Below, piece by piece: positions 40,601 through 52,068 of a DNA stretch of 64,000 nt (positions within the stretch are counted from its first letter, which is position 1; every line of letters begins with the position of its first letter). The notes beneath the pieces are model-generated. The model had not been told where the DNA came from. It worked only from the letters and a program-made list of their open reading frames with translations, and did no database searches. Source of the stretch: Polyodon spathula. Its lineage: Eukaryota; Chordata; Actinopteri; Acipenseriformes; Polyodontidae. The translations under genes and the position numbers were made by a program. The stretch covers positions 25,044,870 to 25,108,869 of the forward strand of contig NC_054548.1 in NCBI RefSeq assembly GCF_017654505.1, given 5' to 3'.

Positions 40601-43600
40601 TGGAGGCTTACCTGCCAGCTGCTAACTTCAGCAAAGAAGGTATACATGGATTGTGTTGTGTGTTTTTTTTTCCTTTCTTTTTTTGATAGTTTAACAAGGG
40701 GTAAAACAGTCAACCGCCTCTTAAGGTGTATTTAATCTAAAATGTATGTATGAAGTTCAGATCCTTCTCTCCTGCTCTAATAGTGGAAGCACCTGTATAA
40801 TCACGCAGAATAAAACATATAAAGCAAATCTAAATATTTATACAGCTTTGTCGTTAAGGGAATTTTGTGTTAAGGTTTTGAGTTAAGAGAACGGCTTATC
40901 CAAGTGTAACGAAACTTGATAAGGATATTTTTTAGCATAAGTTATCGATTCAACAAAGTATTGATTTTTCAACATATTATACAAAACATTATGATATGTA
41001 TTCAAACAGCAAATATATCACACTAATTTCAGTTTGTATTGAGGCGTATAATACATGTGTACATCACGTACAGCAAGCCTTTGTGAATAGTGTTATAGAT
41101 TGCATAATACATGTGTACATCACGTACAGCAAGCCCTTGTGAATAGTGTTATAGATTGCATAATACATGTGTACATCACATACAGCAAGCCCTTGTGAAT
41201 ACAATATTATAGATTGCATCCAAACAGGTGACAATCAGGAATAGCAACTACATTTTATACCCTCATGCTGTAGCAGACAGGAAAGGACTCCAGGTTTTAG
41301 TGAAACCATTACTTTTACTGGATAGTCTAGCTAGCATCTGTTCATAAGAAGTTTCAATCCTGGAATCTAGCCAGTCTATTTTGAAGAAGTGGTGCTATTC
41401 CAATTACAGAGGACCAACCTGGCTGCAGAGATAATGCCCACCATGATCAAACTGAATTAGCTATTGGTCGCTCCTGGAAACTTGGCTCTGTCTCCTAGGA
41501 GGTATAGTCCAGGTGAAGCTGGCAGAGACTCCCCGAGCTGCACCCCCCAAACTGTTTAGAACATTATGCCAGAAAGGCAAGACCACTAGGCATTCCCATG
41601 TAGCATGCAAGAAGTTGCCAACCTCCCCCCTGCATCTCCAACACAAATTACTACTCCGTATACCTGCTCTGTGGAGCCTTTGTAGGGGGTCTAGTCCAGA
41701 AACCATTAATAATTTCTTTCTCCATAGGCTAAGTGTTAATTATCTTCCATGTATCCAGATTGGTTTCAATTTTCTGTAATGGGGTAATGTTAATAATAAT
41801 GTCATTAAGGTCTGAGGAAACCACAATTCCCAGATATTTCATGCCACTTGGGATCCATTTAAATTTCCATGGGGTTACTGTACTTGATTGACATGATTTG
41901 GATATCAGCATGGCTTCAGACTTATGCCAGTTGAATGAATGCCTTTTGATTCTTGGATTTGCCCTAATTGGCACACCCAGAGGCTCTAAAACACTGGTGA
42001 AAAGCAATGATGAAAAGGACAACCCTGTCTAGTGCTCCTTGATGGTTTAAAGAACGTAGAAATTAACCCATTAGTGAGGACAGCAGCTCTTGGACCTGAA
42101 TAAAGTACATTCAGTGAAACCGGGGCCAAAACCAAATCTAGAAGGGGCAGACGAGAAACTTCCACTCAACCCTGTCAAAGGCCTTTTCTGCATTTAAGGA
42201 GATCGCGAGAACAGGCAGATCTGGACTGATGATTCCACAGAAGATGTAGCAGTCTTCTCAAATTGTCAGCAGATGCTGTTTTTAACCAAGCCAACCTGAT
42301 GTGTATATATGTATGTATAATACTTGGTAGGACCGTTTCCAACCTCATAGCAGTAGCCGAAGTCAGTTATAGATTCTTAATTATCTGATTTATTATGTAC
42401 ATGCTGTAGGCCTTGGGTCATAAAGATTCTTTCATGATAATGATGGATCTATTTTTGTATTTACATCTAGGGGACAGGTAAGTTACTGAAAGAATTGCTC
42501 AAATTTGCAATTCTAGTGAACTTTTTAAAATTTAAAAATGTGCATAATATTGCATTTTATATCCATTCATTATCACATTATGTGCGTTCATTGTTTACCC
42601 TAAAACTGTTTGAAGAATTTGCTATAAATGTTTAAGAGTTTTACAAAAAGGTAGCTTCTCTACAATGAAAACCATTGGAAGTAACCTTTACTCTACTATC
42701 CCATGCTTATTTGAGCTTCAGCATTAATGGCTTAAAACTACAGTTTGTTTTTTCATCTCTTGCTGTTAGCCACTGTTTGCAATGCGGATATCGGCACTAG
42801 CACCCCAGCTCCAAAAACCACTCCGGTAACCACTGCAACCACGGCACCCCCAGCACCAACTACGGTCCCAACAAACCCCACTACTGGAACATACAATGTA
42901 ACCAAATCCAACGAGACGTGCCTGCTTGCTAAAATGGCTCTGCAGCTCAACATCACCTACCAGGTAGAGAAAAAAAAGAGCTTTAATACAATCTGATATT
43001 AAAGTATCACTTTTGGGGGGGGGGTGCAAAAATACTGCCACCCTAAAAATGATAAATCTCCATTTATCTTGCCCTGGATTTTATCATCCTTTTATTACAG
43101 GTGCCTGCAAAACCCCTCTGGTTAAAAAATGTTGGCAGGATTAATAGTTAATGTAAGGCAGTAGTTAGGATCAGTGGTTCCCAAATTCCCAACCCGCACC
43201 AGGCAATTTCCCAGGACCTCCCCCCCCCTTCTCTGAGGCAGTGGGGCATATGTAATGTACTTTAATTCTACTTCTGTCAGTATTGTGAAATGTTAATGCA
43301 AGCATTAGTAGTCAGATTGTTCAATGTTTTTTGTTAATCATGTCATTGGCTTCTGTTTGCAGAACAAAACTACTGTCTTCAACATCAATCCTGTAACGAC
43401 TGTAGCCAGCGGTGTCTGTGATACTAATGTTTCAACACTGTTTCTGAGGGATGGCAGCACCAATTTAACTTTCATGTTTGTGCTTGTAAGTATTCCAGTG
43501 AATCCTACTGTTGAACAAGCTTATGTACTTAATTATATAGTGCTGTATGATACAGTCCACCACTTGACTGTCTTTAACCTTGAGGGGAGTGATAATGAGC

Positions 43601-46600
43601 TTGTTTATTACTGCATCCTATTCTGTTTTAATTTATTATATTTGGTTAAACAAGAATAGTAAAACTGCATAGCTGATCTTTGTGACAATTTCCATCTGAT
43701 ATCACATGTTTTACATCAATATCGGGGCCTTTTATAATAAAGTATTGTGGTTGAGGTATTTAAATACAGCATGTAATTGCATCTTCATACTTTTCAGAAT
43801 TAAAAACTTGTCTGTTGTACATGTAGAGCAGTAGAAGGCATTGTGCTAATTTTCAATCAAGTGTGGAGCTGCATAAAATGTATACATTGACCCTCTGTTT
43901 TCACATTTTGTTGCTTTAAAACTTGCAGTTATGACACTTTGAAGTAGGAATTAATATGTGTTATACACAACCTACTCCACACTTTCACAGCAAAAACAGA
44001 AAGAAGTAAATAGATAATATGAAATACAAATGGAAGTGTCATGATTGCATAAGTATTCAAACCTTTGCTGTGGCAAACCTAAATTAATTCAGGTGCACAA
44101 AATGACCTTAACGAGCCACACAATTAGTTGAATGGCCTCTGTCTGTGTGCAATATTAGTGGTTCTCATGATTTCAGAATAAAATCGCCTGAGGTTCGGTG
44201 GTCAGGTAGTGAATTTCAAGCAGAGACTCAACCATGAAGACAGAGTAGCTTTCAAAGCTTGTCGGGGATAAAGTCATTGAAAAGCACAGATCAGGAGAAG
44301 GGTACAAAAAAATATCGAAGTCTCGGAATATCCCTGTGAGCAGTCTGCTCAGTCGTCAAGAAATGGAAGGTGCATTGTACCTAGGGATGAAACGATGGTA
44401 AATTTCCATGATACGAATAGTACACTGATTATCACGATAGATGTTATTTTATTTACTTTTTTAACCGAATAAAAAGAAAAAAATAAGTTATGTATTTTTT
44501 TCACTGTGGAATATAGTCTGCAACACAAGGAAGCTAGAGACTTTAAAAAAGAGCAAGATTCTAGCAAGAATGAAAACAATTACTAGCACACAGGTGGAAG
44601 AAATAATCTTAATGAAATTGTCCTTATATTACTATCATTAACAGTTGCAAAAAATGATGCCTTTATTTAAGTCTGTTAAAATGGGACGTCAAGCTTTTTT
44701 TCCTCCTGCTGTATTTACATGTTATTTATTTAAATGTACTTGAAAACCAGTACAGAATTACGAAATATGAAGAATCTGCATTTCTTTAGAGACATTAAGT
44801 ACTTGCTTTACACACATACTGCTAACTATTCTGAATTCTTTTTCAAATAGTCTGCAAAATAAATTATTTTGTACTATACAACCTGGAAGTGTGGAATAGA
44901 GTAGTATGGTGTGGCAGGAAATGGCGTTTCTGTGACGTCAGGCCAGAAGGAGGACGAACGACAAAAGGTAACTGCAGTTCAAAGACGCGTAGCAGTTTTA
45001 TTTTCAATACAAAAATATTAAATATTTAAGCAAAAAAAAAACACTTGATCTCAGAGCACAATAAAATATTTAAACAAACAGAAAAAAACAGTGGTGGAGG
45101 TGGAACCAGCAGGTATTCTCCGTCTGCTGGTGGTATTCTATTACCCCTCTGCCACAGTCTGCACAAGTTTATTAATTTGTGTGACTGCCAGCTAGTTTAA
45201 CAACGCACTAGCCGACAGCCACACTATCACAAGGTTTTTAATCAGCAACGGGCAGGGGAGGGCTGCCAATTTCGTCTCTGCCAGAAAAACAATAACAAAA
45301 ATAAACGCACGGTGTTCCGCAGTCATAGATACAAAATAAAACACAATACAAAAAACAAATAAACAAATACAAAATAACACGGGGCGGAGGGGGAGACCCC
45401 GTTCTAAAATAAATACTGAACACTGTACAGAGCTGCTTGCCCTGTTACATATCCCCCTCAGTCTCCATGTCCCGGAAGATGGGTCTGGAATAATCCATGG
45501 GGGTGGCCATGGTGGGAGGTCCTCCCCTCATTTCTTCCTTGCTGGTAGCTCCCTCTTCCGGGGCTCCAGCCACTGCTTCTGTTGTAGCGAAAGTGCGGCT
45601 GGGGGGAGCTGGTCTCCTGACCCCCCCTCCCCCCTTTCTTTGTAGCCGACAGCCCCCTTTTCTGAGGCGCCAGCCCCAGTGCTTCCTGCGATCCTGCAGG
45701 ACTAGTAGTGACCCCAGGCGGCGCAGAGCCGGCAGCAACCCCAAGCGAAGTGGGACCCTCGGCAACCCTAGGAGATAAGAGAGATACAGGCAGCCCTGGT
45801 TGATGCAGACATGGCATCCTTGGGCGGTCGGAGGCAAGGCAGCAACAGTCCCTCGGAGGGTGACTACAGCAGCGGACCCACGGGAGGCGATGGCGGGAGG
45901 AGAGCCAGGCCTAGTTGTGGTGCTGGAGTTGGCCCTCTTCACAGCCACTGCGGCCAGGCGGTTTTCCCCCGTGCTCCCCTCAGCAACCTATGCAGGGGTT
46001 GCTGAGGTCCGGCAGCATCCTGCTCTGGACCCTCCAATGCTGAAGGGAGAGACAGCTCCTGCTCCTCTTCTCCAGGTGGTGATGTCGGTGGAGAAAGAGG
46101 CAGCTGCTGCTGCTGTGCTCCTGGCAAAGGCGGCAGGGGCTCCTCCCCTTCTGGCTGCAGTAGGGAAACGAGCAGACATGCTCCCTCTGCTGGTGGAGGT
46201 GGGAGTAGCACACAGTCCTCTCACGTCGATGGAGGTGCCACCAGCATGTATTCTCCCTCTGCTGGTGGGTACCTGGGCTGTGAACAAAAACACAGATAGG
46301 TAGGTACAAAAGTGAGACGTGCGCAATTTTATTTCAAACGACAAAAATAATTAAAATATTTAAACAAAAATAAAAACACTTGCTCACAGAGCGGAAACAA
46401 AATCACGAACACAAAAACACAGGTCAGGCTGGCAATTGCCTGCTTACTTAATTTCATTTTGTTTTGATGTTCTCCTCTCGCTCTTCTCCATACATCCCAC
46501 CACAGAGCAGGGAGAACTGCAGGCTTAAATACCATGGCCGAGGAGTTTAACTAGTTCGTAATTTATTCTATTACCCCTCAGCCACAATCTGCACAAAGTT

Positions 46601-49600
46601 TGTTAATTGTGTGACTGCCGGCTAGTTTAACAACGCACTAGCTGACAGCCACACAAAAACCTTGTGGTAATAATCAGCAACTGGCAGAGGACGGGAAAAC
46701 AATAACAAAAACAAACACACGGTGTTCCGCCGTCGTATATCTACAAAATAAAACCCAATACAATAAACAAATACAAAATAACACGGGGCGGAGGGGGAGA
46801 CCCCGTTCTAAAATAAATACTGAACACTGTACAGGGCTGCTCTTACATATGGGCATGATGATCTTTATGCATACTCCTTTTTTTTTTTTTTTTATTCAAT
46901 TTTGTCGTTATTTCATTTGTAATTTTAGGAAAACACATTTCAATACTGTTCTCAACTTTACCCAAGGTAGTGTTTTTTTTTTATTTATTTTTTTTTCTGG
47001 TGGCATAATAGCGTGTACATTTTGATGAATATATTGAAATTATATGCTGATAATTAAGGGTGGAATGGAGGACAGTATAGGGAGAGCGCTAAGTATGGGT
47101 GGGTGTGTTTAAAGTTGTTCCTGCTTTTGTTGGTGTGCTTTTGCCACATTCTGTGGATTGGATGCACATCCTATGGTACTGCATATATATATAATTTCAG
47201 TTAACCCTCAAAATAGCAATCGATTGATTGGGCTCGCAAAATAATCGTTCTAGTAAATGTCAATGATTGTACCACGCATTTTCAGTGCATTCCTCTGCTC
47301 GATGTTGTTATTTTAATATCACTGCAGTTCAGTAAAAGCTTGTGCACGACAGTTGAATGCGAGGGGTAATTGCACCGTGGTAGCGTCAAGAAAAACAAAA
47401 CGCAACGTTCTCAACCAAACTAGCAAGTTTAATTTACTACAGGAGTGTATTATATTTATTCTAAATAGATTACAGTACTTTGGAATGTAAGCTATATAAA
47501 CTAGACAAGAGTTTACGAAAAATGTTTTTTTACTTACCAGAAATTGCAAACCCGCTATGTGATCCTTACTCCAAAATTGTATTTAACATCACTGATCCTT
47601 TTATTTTTAAGATAGTTGAATATTATTAAATATTCATTATATAACTGTTCATTTTGCACTCCAAAGTAGCGCAAACTATATACAGTAAGTGTCCGTGTGT
47701 GTCGTCCCCCCCCAATGGAGCGTACTTGCAAAGAATTTTTAAAACTGATTCGCTGGTAGGGTGGGACCAGCAAATCAGATTCTAGTTAACACGAACAGGA
47801 GAAGAAGCGCACACCCACTGCTTGTCTGTGGCTGTGGTAGAAATACTGTAAATGGCAAGGCAGGGCGTTCGGCACAGTTTTGTTGATAACTAAAATAAAT
47901 GTTAACTATGCATGTTACAAAAATGTAATTATTGAATCGATTTATCAAGTATTTACACTACCGGTCAAAAGTTTTGGAACACCCCCATTTTTCCCAGTTT
48001 TTATTGAAATTTAAGCAGTTCAAGTCCAGTGAATAACCTGAAATGGTACAAAGGTAAGCGGTAAACTGCCAGAGGTTTAAAAAAAAAAAAAAAAAAAAGT
48101 TTAGGTTACCAAAAACTGAAAAAATAATGTACATTTCAGAGTTATACAAAAAGGCCTTTTTCGGGGAACAAGTAATGGGTTAACAACTTACAGCTGTTCT
48201 GCAGTAATGGAAGTAAATTAAGCCTTGAAAGTGGATGCTAACAATTCCTGCAGGTGTCCCAACTTTTGCTGATTACCCTCTGTCTGTATAAAAGCAGTGT
48301 TGGAACAGACTGTGTTACTACACCCTCTTAAGCATTATTTGGACAATATTGTACTGCAGGAAGTAGTATATTGCTATCATAATGGCGAGAAAAAGGCAAT
48401 TAACAAAGGAAGACAGACAGACCATTGTAAGCCTTAAAAGTGTAGGTCTTTCCTTTAGAGAAATTGCAAAGAAAGCCAAGGTGTCAGTGAGTACAGTTTC
48501 CTACACCATCAAAAGGCACTTGGAAACTGGAGGAAACTCTGACAGGAAGAGGTTTGGCAGACCCAAAGCCACAACAGAATTAGAAGACAAGTTTCTGAGA
48601 GTCCACAGCTTGCGTGATAGGCGGCTCACAGGACAACAGTTTCAACCACAGCTTAACACTGGTCGAAGTAAGCAAGTCTCAGTTTCAACTTTGAAGAGAA
48701 GACTTCGTGCTGCAGGTTTGACAGGTCAAGTGGCAGTAAGAAAGCCATTGCTACGATGGCAAAATAAGAAAAAGAGGCTTGCCTGGGCCTTGAAGCACCG
48801 CCAGTGGACTACTGAAGACTGGAAGAAGGTCTTTTGGACCGATGAATCAAAATTTGAAGTCTTAGTTCATCACGCAGGGTTTCTGTACGGCGTCGAGTAG
48901 GTGAAAGGATGGTTCCTCGGTGTGTGACACCTCCTGTCCATCATGGAGGAGGAAGCGTGATGGTCTGGGGCTTTTTTGCTGGATCCAGAGTCGGCAACTT
49001 GCAGAGAGTGAGTGGCACCCGAACCAAAATGGCTACCACAACATTTCGCAGCGCCATGCAATACCCTCAGGTATACGCCTAGTTGGTCAGGGGTTCATCC
49101 TACAGCAAGATAATGACCCAAAACATACCTCCAGGCTATGTCAGCACTACCTTAGAAGAAAAGAACAAGACGGTAGGCTTCAAATTATGGAATGGAAAGC
49201 ATAGTCTCCACACTTAAACTCCATCGAGCTGGTTTGGGATGAACTGAACAGAAGGGTGAAAGCATGTGCATCGGTCAACATTATCCAGAACACTTCACAA
49301 AAGTAGACTGTATGGCAGGGTGGCAAGAAGGAAGCCATTACTAAAAATAAGCCCTCAAAGCCTGCATGGAGTTTGCAGTAAAACACCTGAGTGATCCTGC
49401 AAAAATGTGGCAAAAGGTGTTGTGGTCAGACGAGAATAAATTGGAAGTTTTTAGTCTAAATGCCAAGCGTTACGTTTGGCACAGACCCAACACAGTACAT
49501 CTCCCAGTCAACACCATCCCTACAGTCAAGCATGGTGATGTCAGCATCATGCTGTGGGGATGCTTCTCCTCAGCAGGGACTGGAAAGTTTGTTAGAATTG

Positions 49601-51860
49601 AAGGAAAAATGGATGGAGCAAAGTACAGGCAAATATTAGGACAACCTGTTTCAGTCTGCTAAAGACCTTAAACCTTGGGTGAAAATTCACCTTTCAGCAG
49701 GAAAATGATCCAAAGTACAAGGCCAAAGCTACACTGGAGTGGCTTAAGAATAAAAAAGTGAATGTCCTTGAGTGGCCCAGTCAAAGTCCTGACTTGAATC
49801 TGTGGAAAGACTTGAAAACCTGTCCATAAGCGATCCCCAAGCACCTAGAGAGCTTGAGCAAATCTTACCCAAAAAGAAGTCTGTAACTGCTGCCAAAGTT
49901 GCTTCCACCAAATATTGAGTTGACGGGTCTGAATACTTAGGCAATCAACATATTTCAGTCTTTTAGTTTTTTGCTGACATTTACTGTAACTTATCATACC
50001 TTTTAGAAGTCTTCAGTTTGAGCATTCAAGTTTTGAATAAAATAAAGTTTAAAAAAAAAAAAGTGTGCATCATTTTGTAATTTCACAAAATGGGACACCA
50101 TAGGAAGGGTCTGAATACTTTTGCAAGGCACTGTATCTAACCCAAGTGGTATTAGCCACTCTAAACTTGCTTTGTTTACTGCTTAGCTGCCATTAAAATG
50201 TAGTTTTAAAGATTCTTTGTGACTTGTAAGAGTGTCCTTTAGGTGGCAGGATTTGATCAAAGTTCACATGCTGTACATCCTGACTCTCTCTCTCTCTCTT
50301 TTTTTCAAACTCTTGTCTTTAGAATGATAAGAAATTCTACCTGAGTGAAATTGGTGTTGCCACATGTAAGTCTTGTTGTTTTCTTAATACTGTCTATTAA
50401 AGTTGCCAAGCGTAATGTTCTTCTATTAATGAGAGATTTATTTTTTTTATTTTTCCTGATATTCAGCTGATGGATTCGCAGCCGACAATAAAAATCTGAC
50501 CTACCTAAGAGGCACTCTTGGCAGATCCTACGTGTGCAGCGCTGAACAAACCCTGACTGTCAACTCTGTGTTTTCTATCAATGCGTTTCACCTGCAAGTT
50601 CAGCCTTTTGGTGTCAGCAATGGCAAGTTTGGAACAGGTAAGATACACTGCCAGGTTGGAAACAGGTGTAACTGCAGTTCTTTCTTGTGTACCCGAGGTT
50701 GGTTTGGCAAGTGCAGTAACCTGCATGTGAGCCTGCCTTGGTTTTTTGCACTTTTTAAACTATCTCCTAAGTTTTGCTGGGCTACTTGGCTAAACTGCCT
50801 TGCCTGGCTGACAGCCATTTGACCATGCTGGGTGTCTGCTGCATAGTCAGGTAAAAGGGAAAGCCGATATACTGGCATTGGAGCACAGAAAAAAGGGTGA
50901 CATTGGATTCGGTGTAGTTTAAGATTTTCTTTTTGTGGGTGTTTTGAGCTTTTTATTGTTTTTCTGGCCATATACATAAATGAGCCATTTGATGTAGTAG
51001 TGTACTGAGAGCAGTAATGCAGAATGTATTGATATGGCCCTTGAAGACGGTGTGATTACCAACACTTTTGCAATAAAACACAAACCTTGTGTTTTAGTGC
51101 ACATGACTGAACAATCTTCTATATTGCATAGCTCCTTGTATGGTGCCCTATCAAAAACACCATAGTACAGAATACTATAATGCGCAACCTGTGTGTAACG
51201 CACAAATCTCCCAAGTATAAAAGGGTATGTTCAGAAAATTATGAACCTCAAGTTCTTCATACATCGGATCCTTGATCCATTATTTAGGATATCATGAACA
51301 CCAATCGTTGCCCCAACCCTACAGTGTCTGTTGTAACTTGTAGTTCTGTGTATTTTGTTGAATTCTAGTTCATACGATATGCGTTTCCTTGACATTAACA
51401 TTAAATAATAAGCTGGCTACTGTGAATGGGCCCAGCAGGATCCATTGAGACCTTATACAGTAATACCAGCCATATACGATTCTTAAATAAATAAATACAT
51501 GAAAACCTCAGTGTGTTTCCTGTGCTTTGGTAGGACAGTCATTCCTAGATGGCATTCAAGAGATTTCCTAACAAGAAACTTCACTAGGTAATGCAAGTTG
51601 TGGGCTGAAGCAAGGTAGAACTGTGTTCTAGATGCAGCTGATGATGCACAAGCAGTATTGATGCAACAGCTCCACTTACAAAGTAAAACCCAAACCCCCT
51701 GATGCTTTTGGAAGGGTGTGAAGACAGCATTGTCTGATCCACTAAACCTGAAAGAAGCCTTTCACCTGTCCTTGCTTTGCCGTTCCTTCACTGAATGTTG
51801 GCTCGCTCAGTTACTATCTACAATTTTAAAATAGAAATGTGTTGCTGAATTTTTTTTTGT

Positions 51861-51895
<35 letters not shown>

Positions 51896-52068
51896 TTCAG
51901 TGTAATAATTCCTTGTGTGTCTTTTCAGCGGAGGATTGTCAACTGGATGAGGACAACATGGTGATTCCTATAATAGTGGGTGCAGCCCTGGCTGGACTGG
52001 TTCTGATAGTTCTGATTGCTTATCTCATTGGCAGAAAGAGAAGTCATGCTGGATATCAAACCATCTAA
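27464..52068 (+). CDS. LAMP1: Lysosome-associated membrane glycoprotein 1 (9 coding exons, complete)
   Basis: Type I glycoprotein that lines the lysosomal membrane. Exons: 27464-27527, 36489-36607, 37976-38192, 40478-40639, 42770-42963, 43363-43485, 50323-50365, 50467-50637, 51929-52068. Phases agree throughout and give 410 residues plus stop (human has 417). There is a signal peptide, then two luminal domains, each with four cysteines, separated by a Thr/Pro hinge of about 30 residues. About 18 N-x-S/T sites are present. One membrane segment and a short tail ending GYQTI follow. The start codon has A at -3 and G at +4. The hinge and tail, together with the CUL4A and GRTP1 neighbours, favour LAMP1 over LAMP2. 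Intron 1 is 9 kb. Confidence 0.96.
29640..30245 (-). mobile_element. LINE 3' fragment (L2/CR1-like reverse transcriptase C-terminus)
   Basis: The minus strand encodes [29 protein letters not shown], then after a frameshift [11 protein letters not shown] and a [12 protein letters not shown] tail. This is the characteristic LHWLPV..R..FK.L.L..K.LHGLAP...L segment near the end of many fish LINE ORF2 proteins. The 3' flank includes ccaaggtgctttacaag. It is 5'-truncated and frameshifted. The assignment to L2/CR1 rather than another clade is uncertain. Confidence 0.7.
32904..32972. repeat. Short imperfect hairpin
   Basis: AGGGAATCCACCCTGG is followed about 37 bases later by CCAGGGTGATTCCCT, an almost perfect inverted complement. 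It lies in LAMP1 intron 1; no function is implied. Confidence 0.7.
33764..34790. mobile_element. Non-autonomous DNA transposon, about 1 kb, with ACCGTAA terminal repeats
   Basis: The left end TACCGTAAGCCTTCAAATAA TCGCC and the reverse complement of the right end (TACCGTAAAACTTTAAATAA ACGCC) match at about 20 of 25 bases. Subterminal GCCGG-rich motifs occur on both sides (cgccggtctc, gcaccaggtc / cgccggggc). No transposase is recognised inside. A TA may be the target duplication. The superfamily is not known to me. Confidence 0.75.
35800..36050 (+). mobile_element. Non-LTR retrotransposon 3' tail (fish LINE/SINE type)
   Basis: Contains the familiar segment tttctccgggtactccggtt, then cccacagtccaaagacatg, ctaaattgcccagtgtgtgt, gcgatggactggcgtcccat, and an end aatgataatggatgaatgg. 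This 3' tail is widely dispersed in fish genomes. The exact family was not determined. Confidence 0.75.
36158..36270. repeat. (TA)n microsatellite
   Basis: A long interrupted TA run preceded by a (TG)n run at 36146-36158. It ends about 220 bases before LAMP1 exon 2. Confidence 0.97.
37587..37618. repeat. Poly(A) tract
   Basis: About 32 consecutive A in LAMP1 intron 2; could be the tail of an unidentified retroposon. Confidence 0.9.
38503..39787 (+). mobile_element. Tc1-type transposon, copy B1 (internally deleted transposase)
   Basis: The left end (TA)cactacaggtcaaaagtttta and the right end (reverse complement cacttccggtcaaaagtttta) are terminal inverted repeats of more than 55 bases bounded by TA. 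The transposase begins at 38923 with [20 protein letters not shown], a helix-turn-helix domain, and includes [14 protein letters not shown] with the first catalytic Asp. The sequence then jumps from the ILSG-like block to the 3' flank, so the second Asp and the Glu are deleted. A frameshift lies near 39300. It is in LAMP1 intron 3. Copy B2 at 47954 is the same family. Confidence 0.92.
41048..41218. repeat. Three tandem copies of a 56-base unit
   Basis: Units start at 41048, 41104 and 41160, each beginning ataatacatgtgtacatcac and ending near agattgc. The first two differ by one or two bases; the third has a variant end. In LAMP1 intron 4. Confidence 0.95.
41465..42260 (-). mobile_element. L1/Tx1-like LINE ORF2 fragment
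   Basis: On the minus strand, in shifted frames, are [18 protein letters not shown] (reverse transcriptase), [43 protein letters not shown] and the later [19 protein letters not shown] block. These follow the order of an L1-clade ORF2 reverse transcriptase and its C-terminal cysteine segment. Many frameshifts and deletions are present. It is in LAMP1 intron 4. Confidence 0.8.
42770..42963 (+). CDS. LAMP1: LAMP1 exon 5, hinge region
   Basis: Encodes the last cysteine of the first luminal domain (ATVCNADIG). The Thr/Pro hinge follows ([20 protein letters not shown] and onward), a likely site of O-glycosylation that is shorter than some mammalian hinges. The start of the second domain, [20 protein letters not shown], closes the exon. 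Confidence 0.93.
43885..44380 (+). mobile_element. Tc1 element C, left part
   Basis: Matches the 5' region of a common fish Tc1 element: ccctctgttttcacattttg, then ggcaaacctaaattaattca, acacaattagttgaatggcc, and the region before the transposase start around accatgaagacagagtagct and atcaggagaagggtac. It stops abruptly near aaatggaaggtgcattgta. The continuing part of such an element is found at 49256-50147, so the element appears split by about 4.9 kb. The outer terminal repeat is degraded. Confidence 0.8.
44381..44909. other. Unassigned sequence with a hAT-like end
   Basis: Begins tagggatgaaacgatggtaa, which looks like a hAT terminal repeat. No matching opposite end was found between here and 47954, and no transposase motif was seen. 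It provides the target sequence of the LTR element at 44910. Confidence 0.35.
44910..46847 (-). mobile_element. Short LTR retrotransposon with a perfect 5-base target duplication
   Basis: On the minus strand each LTR begins TGTAA (plus-strand ends 45449 and 46847), and the downstream LTR ends CCACA (plus-strand start 44910). LTR copies 44910-45449 and about 46310-46847 share long identical blocks, including aaaataacacggggcggagg and ggagaccccgttctaaaata. TATGG flanks both outer ends (44905-44909 and 46848-46852). A GAGGGGGAT polypurine tract adjoins the downstream LTR. The roughly 0.9 kb interior has no protease, reverse transcriptase or integrase, so it is non-autonomous, probably Ty3/Gypsy-derived. 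The interior end of the second LTR is blurred by repeats. Confidence 0.88.
46853..47953. other. AT-rich stretch without recognised feature
   Basis: Continuation of the LTR target sequence. It includes poly(T) tracts, and nothing in it could be assigned to a gene or a known repeat. Confidence 0.5.
47954..49255 (+). mobile_element. Tc1-type transposon, copy B2 (3' truncated)
   Basis: Same family as 38503-39787, with left end (TA)cactaccggtcaaaagtttt. The transposase frame runs from 48382, with a frameshift near 48890, through [13 protein letters not shown] (first Asp) and [10 protein letters not shown] (second Asp) to the [18 protein letters not shown] region (catalytic Glu). All three catalytic residues can therefore be seen, in broken frames. 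The right terminal repeat is missing: the sequence passes directly into the second part of Tc1 element C. Confidence 0.9.
49256..50147 (+). mobile_element. Tc1 element C, right part with terminal repeat
   Basis: Starts inside the transposase ([20 protein letters not shown], with the first catalytic Asp), continues through [20 protein letters not shown], then [19 protein letters not shown] text and [12 protein letters not shown]. It ends with the terminal repeat aatacttttgcaaggcactg-TA at 50147. Frames are broken and the NPIEHLW segment holding the Glu is partly deleted. See 43885-44380 for the left part. Confidence 0.85.
51929..52068 (+). CDS. LAMP1: LAMP1 last exon: membrane segment and lysosomal sorting tail
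   Basis: Encodes [20 protein letters not shown], the rest of a roughly 24-residue hydrophobic segment, and the cytosolic tail [16 protein letters not shown] is the tyrosine-based YxxI signal read by AP adaptors for delivery to lysosomes, and the tail is identical to that of mammalian LAMP1. The acceptor follows a poly(T) tract of about 36 bases (51859-51894). Confidence 0.97.

Noticed and set aside
45800..46303. 167-codon open frames on both strands inside the LTR element
   Set aside because: GC-rich, repetitive Pro/Ala/Gly/Ser products in several overlapping frames. They lie between two LTRs and show no gag or pol motif.
44381..47953. Complete hAT element bounded by the tagggatgaaacgatgg end
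   Set aside because: No complementary right end or transposase was found in the interval, so only a possible single end is reported.
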